Assembly: GCF_947494125.1 (NCBI RefSeq)
Contig: NZ_CANLTU010000002.1
Span: forward strand, 372,001-436,000
Origin: an uncultured Tenacibaculum sp.
GTDB taxonomy: Bacteria; Bacteroidota; Bacteroidia; Flavobacteriales; Flavobacteriaceae
Length of the DNA stretch: 64,000 nucleotides
Direction: 5' to 3'
Shown here: positions 7,656 through 14,843 of the stretch, piece by piece
Layout of the letters: the number at the start of each line of letters is the position of its first letter
How positions within the stretch are numbered: the first letter of the stretch is position 1
Made by a program: the position numbers and the translations under genes
The notes under the pieces: model-generated
Told to the model about the DNA's origin: nothing
The model's input: only the letters and a program-made list of their open reading frames with translations
The model's database searches: none

Positions 7656-8162
7656 ATGAAAAAGAAATTATTACTAGCACTTGTACTTTTAAGTAGTGCT
7701 GGTTATTTAGGCTATAGAATAATTAATAAAATTAATGATAAATTAGAAATTGAAGAACGAATAAAAACAATTCCTGACTTTTCTTTTTTTAATATGCAAG
7801 GAATAAAGTTTACTCAAAATAACTTAAAAAATAAACCTATAGTATTTGTGTATTTTAATTCCGATTGTGATTATTGTCAATCAGAAGCTACAAAAATACA
7901 AGAACATTTACATGATTTTAAAAATACCCAATTAGTCTTTGTTTCTTTTGAGAAGAAAGATAATATTTTACGATTTGCAAAAAAACATCAATTGTATAAT
8001 AAAGATAATGTCATTTTTTTAGAAGATATAAAGGGAGAGTTTGCTACAATTTTTGATGTGAATTCAATACCCTACATTGTAGTATATAATGCTAATAAAA
8101 AATTGCAACAAAAGTTTAAAGGAGCTACTAAAGTTAATAAGATTTTAGAGGTGCTAAAATAG
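7656..8162 (+). CDS. Membrane-anchored TlpA-like thioredoxin
   Basis: A 168-residue redoxin with an N-terminal signal anchor (residues 3-22) and a periplasmic thioredoxin fold. The active site is Cys71-Asp-Tyr-Cys74 in FNSDCDYCQ, and the cis-proline is Pro139 in SIPYIVVYN. Members reduce or oxidise disulfides of exported proteins. It is 89 nt before the C39 exporter, and the peptide core has exactly two Cys, so the natural proposal is that it makes or edits the peptide disulfide. Electron donor and direction cannot be read from the sequence. Confidence 0.85.
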   Translation: MKKKLLLALVLLSSAGYLGYRIINKINDKLEIEERIKTIPDFSFFNMQGIKFTQNNLKNKPIVFVYFNSDCDYCQSEATKIQEHLHDFKNTQLVFVSFEKKDNILRFAKKHQLYNKDNVIFLEDIKGEFATIFDVNSIPYIVVYNANKKLQQKFKGATKVNKILEVLK

Positions 8163-8224
8163 TTCCAAATAATTTAACCTTATTCTGAACTTATTACGTA
8201 TTCACAGAAAATGAGATGCTAAAA

Positions 8225-8243
8225 CAAGTTTAACTTGAAGGAG
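8225..8243 (+). promoter_or_regulatory. Palindrome plus strong Shine-Dalgarno before the exporter gene
   Basis: CAAGTT-T-AACTTG (8225-8237) is a 13-bp palindrome followed at once by AAGGAG (8238-8243), eight bases before the ATG. Purine-rich ribosome sites this good are unusual in Bacteroidota genes, including the others in this window. Confidence 0.5.
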
Positions 8244-8251
8244 AGGATATT

Positions 8252-10405
8252 ATGAATCGAAAACTATTAACTAAAACTCATATTTTACAACACGATCAAT
8301 CTGATTGTGGTGTTGCTTGTTTATTATCTTTAATAAACTATTATGGTGGAAGTGGTTCACTTGAAAAACTAAGAGAGTTGAGTGGTACTACTAGACAAGG
8401 AACTACACTTTTAGGATTGTATCAAACAGCAAATAAAATAGGTTTTACAGCTGAAGGAAATGAAGCACATATACAAGCATTAATTGACCATAGGAAACCT
8501 GTTGTTTTACATGTAATTATAGAAGATAAATTACAACATTATGTGGTGTGTTATGGTTACAAAAATAATCAATTTATTATTGGTGATCCTGCAAGAGGAA
8601 TAGTTAATTATTCTAAAGAAGAGTTAGAAAAAATATGGGTTTCTAAAACTTGTCTTACCTTAACTCCTAACGATAGTTTTGTAAAAAAGATAGCAACTAG
8701 GAAATCAAAAAAAGAATGGTTTTTAAATTTATTAAAGGAAGATAAAAAACTACTAGTTATTAGTATCGTTTTGGGTGTTGGTATTGCCTTATTAGGTATG
8801 GCAATGTCTGTGTTCTCTCAAAAATTAATTGATGATATTTTACCTTCTCAAAACACTAAAAAATTGATTTTTGGTATTGGGTTATTAACTTTTCTATTAT
8901 TAGTAAGGGTTGGTTTTACAGCTTTAAGGGAATTGTTGCTCATAAGACAATCTAAAGATTTTAATAACCGTATTATTGATTCTTTTTATTCTTCGCTATT
9001 ATATCTACCAAAACCGTTTTTTGACACTCGAAAAATAGGTGAACTAGTAGCAAGATTAAATGATACAAATAGAGTACAAAAAGTAATTAAATTTATAGCT
9101 AGTAATTTTATTATAGACGTATTGGTAGTTTTAGTTTCTTTCAGTTTCCTATTCTTTTATTCATGGAAAGTAGGAGTCATAGCTTTAATAAGTTTACCTA
9201 TTTATTTTTTTATTATTTATAGCTTTAACTCTAAAATTATAAAATCTCAAAAAGAAGTAATGCAAAGTTACGCGCTAAGTGAAAGTAATTATATAGGTTC
9301 TATGCAAGGTATAGCGACTATTAAGAATTATAATAGGCAAATGTTTTTTCAAAAAGTAAATCAATTGGTATTTGGTAACTTACAAAATAAGATTGTAGAT
9401 TTAGGAAAAATCAACGTTCGTTTAGCATTATTATCAGGTATTGCAGGAGTTTTGTTTTTAATGGCAATTTTATCCTATACTTCTTTTCAGGTATATGATG
9501 TTCAAATGCAGTTAGGAAAATTGATGGCCGTTTTAGGAATAGCTGGTTCTTTATTACCATCAATAACTAATTTAGCGTTGATTGCAATTCCTATTAATGA
9601 AGCAAAAATAGCATTTAATCGTATGTTTGAATTTACTTCAATAGAAAGAGAAAAACAAGGAAATCTCAAACTTCAAAACTTCGAATCATTACAGCTTAAA
9701 AATTTGTCATTTCGTTTTGCAGGTAGAAGTCAATTACTAAAAAATATAAATTTATCTGTCAATAAAGGTGAAATTACTGCTATTGTAGGAGAAAGTGGTA
9801 GTGGTAAAAGTACGTTAGGACAAATACTTCAAAAATTCTATGACTTTGAAAACGGAATGATAATCGTCAATAAAAAAGAGTCTATTAAAGATATTGATAT
9901 AAGACATTGGAGGGATTTAGTGGGGGTTGTACCTCAAGAAATAAACATTTTTAATGGTAATGTATTAGATAATATTTTATTAGGTAAAGAAGATAAGCTT
10001 GAAAGTGTTATAGAGTTTTTTCAAGAGTATGGTTTTGATAAGTTTATTGAAGATTTTCCACAAGGATATACAACTATATTAGGTGAAGAAGGAATAAATT
10101 TATCTGGTGGGCAAAAACAGATTATTGCTTTAGCAAGAGTTTTATATAAACAACCTCAATTATTAATTTTAGATGAAGCTACAGCAGCAATGGATAGGAA
10201 AACTGAAAGGTTTAGTATTGAGCTGATATCAAAATTAAAAGAAAATATGGGAATACTGTTTATTTCTCACCGCTTGGAAACGTTAAAAAAGTACGCAGAT
10301 ACTATATATGTGTTAGAAAATGGAGAAACTAAAATAAAAGGAAGTCATAAAGAATTATTAGAAACAAGTAATTTTTATAGTGATTACTGGAAAGAATTGA
10401 CATAA
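8252..10405 (+). CDS. Peptidase-containing ABC exporter (PCAT) for double-glycine peptides
   Basis: A 717-residue half-transporter in three parts. The N-terminal C39 peptidase (about 1-135) has Gln13, catalytic Cys19 in QSDCGVAC, His96 and Asp112. The six-helix membrane domain spans about 165-450. The ATPase (about 480-717) has Walker A with Lys519, LSGGQ at 617-621 and Walker B LLILDE at 637-642. A homodimer would cut the leader after Gly-Gly and pump the core out of the cytoplasm. In Gram-negative bacteria PCATs often work with an HlyD-type adaptor and TolC; neither is encoded in this cassette. Confidence 0.96.
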   Translation: MNRKLLTKTHILQHDQSDCGVACLLSLINYYGGSGSLEKLRELSGTTRQGTTLLGLYQTANKIGFTAEGNEAHIQALIDHRKPVVLHVIIEDKLQHYVVCYGYKNNQFIIGDPARGIVNYSKEELEKIWVSKTCLTLTPNDSFVKKIATRKSKKEWFLNLLKEDKKLLVISIVLGVGIALLGMAMSVFSQKLIDDILPSQNTKKLIFGIGLLTFLLLVRVGFTALRELLLIRQSKDFNNRIIDSFYSSLLYLPKPFFDTRKIGELVARLNDTNRVQKVIKFIASNFIIDVLVVLVSFSFLFFYSWKVGVIALISLPIYFFIIYSFNSKIIKSQKEVMQSYALSESNYIGSMQGIATIKNYNRQMFFQKVNQLVFGNLQNKIVDLGKINVRLALLSGIAGVLFLMAILSYTSFQVYDVQMQLGKLMAVLGIAGSLLPSITNLALIAIPINEAKIAFNRMFEFTSIEREKQGNLKLQNFESLQLKNLSFRFAGRSQLLKNINLSVNKGEITAIVGESGSGKSTLGQILQKFYDFENGMIIVNKKESIKDIDIRHWRDLVGVVPQEINIFNGNVLDNILLGKEDKLESVIEFFQEYGFDKFIEDFPQGYTTILGEEGINLSGGQKQIIALARVLYKQPQLLILDEATAAMDRKTERFSIELISKLKENMGILFISHRLETLKKYADTIYVLENGETKIKGSHKELLETSNFYSDYWKELT

Positions 10406-10476
10406 ATTTTTATAGTAAATAGCTGCAATTTAATTCGCTCAAAATCCTTACTTTTATTCTTTAAAAAAAGTAAGAT

Positions 10477-12129
10477 TTGTTAACACATTTATCGATACAT
10501 AATTATGCGTTAATCAATCAATTATCGATTGATTTTACAAAAGGGCTATCAATAATAACTGGTGAAACTGGGGCAGGAAAATCTATTTTATTAGGTGCTT
10601 TAGGCTTAGTAATGGGAAATCGTGCAGATTTATCGTCTTTAAAAAACACAGAAAAGAAATGTGTAATAGAAGCACAGTTTGATGTTGATGGGTATTCTCT
10701 ACAAAGTTTATTTAAAAAATTAGACCTTGATTATGAAACTGAAACAATAATTCGAAGAGAAATTTTGCCTTCCGGTAAATCAAGAGCATTTGTAAATGAT
10801 ACACCCGTTACATTATCGGTTTTAACGGCTTTAAAAAGTAGATTAATAGATATTCATTCCCAGCATCAAACGATGCAATTATCAGATGTTAGCTTTCAAT
10901 TTTCGGTTATAGATGCCTTAGCAAAAAATCAAGCAAAAATAGCATCTTATAAGAGAGGCGTAACCAAATATAATTCTTTAAAAAAGGAATTAACAGTACT
11001 TCAAGAAGAAACAGAGAAATCTAAAGAGCAATATGAGTATAACTTACATTTGTTTAAAGAACTAGAAGAGGCAAATTTAAAAGAAGGGGAGCAAGAAGTA
11101 TTAGAAGAAAAGTTAGATAAATTAAATAATATTGAGGAAATAAAATTAAATTTATCAGAGGCGTTGCAAATTTCTGTTAATGAGGAAATTGGACTCCAGA
11201 ATTTATTTCATTCATTAGAAAATAATTTACAAAAAATAAGCTCATTTGCTAAGAACTACGAAGAGTTATCAAACAGAGTTTCAAGTATTAAAATAGAATT
11301 GGATGATATTGTTTCTGAGCTAGAAAAAGCAAATGAAGAAGTAGAGTTTAATCCAAATGAAATAGAAGAATTAAACGATCGATTACAATTAATTTATAAT
11401 CTACAAAAAAAGCACTCGGTTGATTCTATAAAAGAAATGCAAATTATTTATGAGTCGTTATCGGAAAAAGTTGCACAAGTTGAAGATGCAGGAGGTTTAA
11501 TAGCAGCTAAAAATGCAGAAATTAAAGAAGTTGCAATAAAATTAGATGAAGTAGCTGCTATGGTTACTAAATCAAGAAATAAAGCAATACCTAAATTACA
11601 AAAAGAGTTAGAGTTTTTATTAACAGAACTAGGAATGCCAAATGCTCGTTTTTCAATTGAGTTAACTAATTCTGAAACTTATTTATCTAATGGGAAAGAT
11701 AATCTAACATTTTTATTTTCAGCAAATAAAGGAGGGAATTTTGGGGAGTTGAAAAAAGTAGCTTCTGGAGGAGAGCTTTCTAGAATTATGCTTTCAATAA
11801 AAAAGATTCTATCAAAAAATATAAAATTACCAACCATTATTTTTGATGAGATTGATACGGGGGTATCAGGTGAAGTATCGAATAAAATAGCAAAAATAAT
11901 GCAAGATATGGGGACTAATATGCAGGTGATAACTATAACCCATTTACCACAAATAGCAGCAAAAGGTACCCAACACTATAAAGTATTTAAAGGAGAAGAA
12001 AAAGGAGTTACAACTTCGAATTTAAAAGTGTTATCAAACGAAGAGCGAATAGTAGAAATTGCTGAAATGTTAAGTGGAAAGGATATTTCAGAAAGCGCAT
12101 TAACACACGCAAAAGAATTGTTAAATTAA
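10477..12129 (+). CDS. recN: DNA repair protein RecN
   Basis: SMC-like ATPase of 550 residues acting at DNA double-strand breaks. Walker A GETGAGKS lies near residues 29-36. Two long coiled-coil arms flank the centre (about 150-380). The C-terminal signature ASGGELSRIMLS and Walker B IIFDEIDTGVSG complete the ATPase head. The start is TTG 10477, giving MLTHLSIHNYAL, the family's conserved N-terminus; there is no usable ATG. A 9-bp hairpin (10447-10474) ends two bases before this TTG. In related genomes recN follows porD directly; here the peptide cassette separates them. Confidence 0.94.
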   Translation: MLTHLSIHNYALINQLSIDFTKGLSIITGETGAGKSILLGALGLVMGNRADLSSLKNTEKKCVIEAQFDVDGYSLQSLFKKLDLDYETETIIRREILPSGKSRAFVNDTPVTLSVLTALKSRLIDIHSQHQTMQLSDVSFQFSVIDALAKNQAKIASYKRGVTKYNSLKKELTVLQEETEKSKEQYEYNLHLFKELEEANLKEGEQEVLEEKLDKLNNIEEIKLNLSEALQISVNEEIGLQNLFHSLENNLQKISSFAKNYEELSNRVSSIKIELDDIVSELEKANEEVEFNPNEIEELNDRLQLIYNLQKKHSVDSIKEMQIIYESLSEKVAQVEDAGGLIAAKNAEIKEVAIKLDEVAAMVTKSRNKAIPKLQKELEFLLTELGMPNARFSIELTNSETYLSNGKDNLTFLFSANKGGNFGELKKVASGGELSRIMLSIKKILSKNIKLPTIIFDEIDTGVSGEVSNKIAKIMQDMGTNMQVITITHLPQIAAKGTQHYKVFKGEEKGVTTSNLKVLSNEERIVEIAEMLSGKDISESALTHAKELLN

Positions 12130-12131
12130 GG

Positions 12132-12139
12132 TATATTTG
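12132..12139 (+). promoter_or_regulatory. -7 promoter element of fabI
   Basis: TATATTTG matches TAnnTTTG exactly and is three bases after the recN stop. It would give a leader of about 38 nt before the fabI ATG. Confidence 0.5.
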
Positions 12140-12179
12140 CCATACAAACGAACAACGATATATAAAAATATTAAACAAT

Positions 12180-12992
12180 ATGTATAACTTATTAAAAGGT
12201 AAAAAAGGAATTATTTTTGGAGCCCTAGATGAAAATTCTATTGCTTGGAAAGTTGCTGAACGTGCTCATGAAGAAGGAGCAGAGTTTGTTTTAACCAATG
12301 CACCAATTGCAATGCGTATGGGGCAAATAAAAGAGTTAGCAGCAAAGACTGGATCTGAAATTATTCCTGCAGATGCTACTTCTATGGACGATTTAACAGA
12401 TTTAGTCGAAAAGTCTATGGAGATTTTAGGAGGGAAAATAGATTTTGTATTACATTCTATAGGTATGTCGGTAAATGTGCGTAAAGGACGTCATTATACA
12501 GATTCTAAATATGATTTTACAACTAAAGGATGGGACGTTTCAGCAGTATCATTTCATAAAGTAATGAATGTTTTATATAACAAACAAGCCATGAATGAAT
12601 GGGGAAGTATTGTTGCATTAACATATATGGCAGCACAAAGAGTATTTCCTGATTATAATGATATGGCTGATAATAAAGCGTATTTGGAGTCTATTGCTCG
12701 TAGTTTTGGTTATTTCTTTGGAAGAGATCATAAAGTACGTGTAAATACAATTTCTCAATCGCCAACACCAACAACAGCTGGACAAGGAGTTAAAGGTTTT
12801 GATGGATTTATTTCTTATGCAGAAAAAATGTCTCCATTAGGAAATGCTTCAGCTTTAGAATGTGCTGATTATACAATTTCATTATTTTCTGATTTAACAA
12901 AGAAAGTAACATTACAAAACTTATTTCATGATGGAGGATTCTCTAATATGGGAGTAAGTGATGCTGTAATGGATAAATTTACTGAAGAGTAA
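12180..12992 (+). CDS. fabI: Enoyl-[acyl-carrier-protein] reductase (NADH)
   Basis: Last reductive step of fatty-acid elongation, in the cytoplasm. The protein has 270 residues with a short-chain dehydrogenase fold. The nucleotide loop is GALDENSIAW near residue 14, and the catalytic pair is Tyr159 and Lys166 (Y-x6-K) with the extra Tyr149 typical of FabI. The sequence HSIGMS near 92 is the family's conserved strand. It is the last member of the conserved bamD-to-fabI gene order and ends with a 12-bp terminator hairpin. Confidence 0.96.
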   Translation: MYNLLKGKKGIIFGALDENSIAWKVAERAHEEGAEFVLTNAPIAMRMGQIKELAAKTGSEIIPADATSMDDLTDLVEKSMEILGGKIDFVLHSIGMSVNVRKGRHYTDSKYDFTTKGWDVSAVSFHKVMNVLYNKQAMNEWGSIVALTYMAAQRVFPDYNDMADNKAYLESIARSFGYFFGRDHKVRVNTISQSPTPTTAGQGVKGFDGFISYAEKMSPLGNASALECADYTISLFSDLTKKVTLQNLFHDGGFSNMGVSDAVMDKFTEE

Positions 12993-13013
12993 TTTTTAGA
13001 TAAATAAAAAAAT

Positions 13014-13043
13014 AAAATGCAAATCGTTAGATTTGCATTTTTT
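13014..13043 (+). terminator. fabI terminator overlapping the next promoter
   Basis: A perfect 12-bp stem (13014-13025 with 13030-13041) has a GTTA loop and a T tract. Its loop and 3' arm contain TAGATTTG at 13028-13035, an exact -7 element for the DUF3050 gene that starts at 13059. Confidence 0.8.
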
Positions 13044-13058
13044 ATTGATATATACGTT

Positions 13059-13838
13059 ATGAATACAATTTTAAATATTGAAAAAGAGCTTGAATCGTTA
13101 AGAGAAGAGTTAAAAACACATGATTTATATACATCGTTAAAAGATATTGAAGATGTAAAAACATTTATGGAGTCTCATGTTTTTGCGGTTTGGGATTTTA
13201 TGTCATTATTAAAAGCATTACAACAGAATTTAACTTGTGTTAATTTGCCATGGCTTCCAGTAGCAAATTCAACTACAGCTCAATTTATAAATGAAATTGT
13301 ATTAGGCGAAGAAACAGATATAAATGAATCAGGAGAACCTAAAAGCCATTTTGAAATGTACATTGATGCCATGAAACAAGCTGGGGCAGATACTTCTCAA
13401 ATAGCAAAATTTATATCAAAGCTTATTGATGGAAAAAATGTGAATGAAGCATTAAGTAGCATAACAATTATTAATGAAGTTAAAGAATTTATTAACTTTA
13501 CATTTGGAGTTATAGCTACATCAGAACCACATATAATAGCATCTAGTTTTACGTTTGGAAGAGAAGATGTAATACCAGATATGTTTTTAGAAATAGTTAA
13601 AAATACTGAAGAAACAGATAATTCAAATTATAGTAAACTTACTTATTACTTAAAAAGACATATTGAATTAGATGGAGATGAGCATGGTCCTTTATCATTA
13701 AAGATGATTGAAGAATTATGTGGAGAAGATCAACAAAAATGGGATGATGTATTATATTACGCTAAAGAATCTTTGAGAAAAAGAATTAGTCTTTGGAAAG
13801 GTATTACTGAACAAATAAAAGAAAGCGTTTTAGTATAA
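13059..13838 (+). CDS. DUF3050 family protein (heme-oxygenase-like fold)
   Basis: Soluble protein of 259 residues. Motifs [29 protein letters not shown] and [11 protein letters not shown] fit DUF3050, a family related in fold to heme oxygenase/TENA-type helical di-metal or cofactor enzymes; the reaction is unknown. The conserved His and Glu pairs ([17 protein letters not shown]) look like metal ligands. I chose ATG 13059: the upstream ATG at 13017 lies inside the fabI terminator stem and upstream of the -7 element. The stop overlaps the glycosyltransferase start by one base. Confidence 0.85.
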   Translation: MNTILNIEKELESLREELKTHDLYTSLKDIEDVKTFMESHVFAVWDFMSLLKALQQNLTCVNLPWLPVANSTTAQFINEIVLGEETDINESGEPKSHFEMYIDAMKQAGADTSQIAKFISKLIDGKNVNEALSSITIINEVKEFINFTFGVIATSEPHIIASSFTFGREDVIPDMFLEIVKNTEETDNSNYSKLTYYLKRHIELDGDEHGPLSLKMIEELCGEDQQKWDDVLYYAKESLRKRISLWKGITEQIKESVLV

Positions 13839-14791
13839 TGAAATTAAATTTTTCTATAATAGTTCCGGTATATAATCGGCCCAAAGAAATTGATGAATTA
13901 TTAGAAAGTCTTACCAAACAAGATTTTCATGATAATTTTGAAGTACTTATTATAGAAGATGGATCTGATAACTCTTCTGAGAAAATAGTTGAGAGTTATA
14001 AAGAGAAATTAAATCTTCATTATTTTTTTAAAGAAAATAGTGGGGCAGGAGTGAGTAGAAACTACGGTATGGAAAGAGCTGCTGGTAATTATTTTATCAT
14101 TTTAGATTCTGATGTTATAGTTCCTTCTCAATATTTATCTGAAGTTCATAAAAGATTACGAGAGCATTATACAGATGCTTTTGGCGGACCAGATGCTGCA
14201 CATAAAAGTTTTACTTCTTTACAAAAGGCAATTAATTATTCTATGACTTCTGTATTAACAACTGGAGGAATTAGAGGAAAGAAAAAGGGAGTAGGGAAAT
14301 TTCAACCAAGAAGTTTTAATTTAGGGATATCTAAAAAAGCTTTTGAGGAGACGAAAGGTTTTTCTAAAATGAAAACAGGAGAAGATATTGATTTAACTTT
14401 TCGTTTATGGGAAAATGGATTTAAAACTCAGTTAATAGAAATGGCATATGTTTATCATAAGCGTAGAAGTACTATTAAGCAGTTTTTTAAACAAACTTTC
14501 TCTTTTGGAACAGCTAGGCCAATACTTAATAAAAAGTATCCAAAAACGGCTAAAATTACTTTTTGGTTTCCAAGTTTATTTATCCTCGGATTAGACATCG
14601 CTATTATTACTGCTTTTTTTGGCTTTTGGCAATTATTAGCTTTTTATGGAGTTTATTTAACTTTTATATTTATAGATTCATTATTTCAAAATAAAAATAG
14701 TAAAGTAGCTTTTTTAAGTATTATTACTACACTTACTCAGTTTTATGGTTATGGTTTAGGTTTTCTTCAATCTCAATTTATAAAAAAATAA
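13838..14791 (+). CDS. Family 2 glycosyltransferase with C-terminal membrane helices
   Basis: A 317-residue GT-A enzyme that transfers a sugar from a nucleotide donor at the cytoplasmic face of the inner membrane. It has SIIVPVYNRPKEI at the N-terminus, the metal-binding D90-S-D92 motif, NxG-type AGVSRNYG and the acceptor-side GEDIDLTFRLW near residue 182. Two or three hydrophobic helices (about 242-305) anchor it. It is coupled to DUF3050 by a TAATG overlap. Donor and acceptor are not predictable; no polysaccharide cluster surrounds it. Confidence 0.9.
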   Translation: MKLNFSIIVPVYNRPKEIDELLESLTKQDFHDNFEVLIIEDGSDNSSEKIVESYKEKLNLHYFFKENSGAGVSRNYGMERAAGNYFIILDSDVIVPSQYLSEVHKRLREHYTDAFGGPDAAHKSFTSLQKAINYSMTSVLTTGGIRGKKKGVGKFQPRSFNLGISKKAFEETKGFSKMKTGEDIDLTFRLWENGFKTQLIEMAYVYHKRRSTIKQFFKQTFSFGTARPILNKKYPKTAKITFWFPSLFILGLDIAIITAFFGFWQLLAFYGVYLTFIFIDSLFQNKNSKVAFLSIITTLTQFYGYGLGFLQSQFIKK

Positions 14792-14792
14792 A

Positions 14793-14818
14793 AGCCCTCA
14801 ATTTCTTGAGAGCTTTTT
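14793..14818. terminator. Bidirectional terminator between glycosyltransferase and M16 protease
   Basis: AGCcCTCAA and TTGAGaGCT form a stem with one mismatch around TTTC, flanked by A and T tracts. It serves both converging genes. Confidence 0.75.
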
Positions 14819-14843
14819 AATTTATTTAAAACAATATTCAATA

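Noticed and set aside
13017..13058. Extra 14-residue N-terminus for the DUF3050 protein
   Set aside because: The ATG lies in the fabI terminator stem and upstream of the -7 element; the ATG at 13059 fits better.
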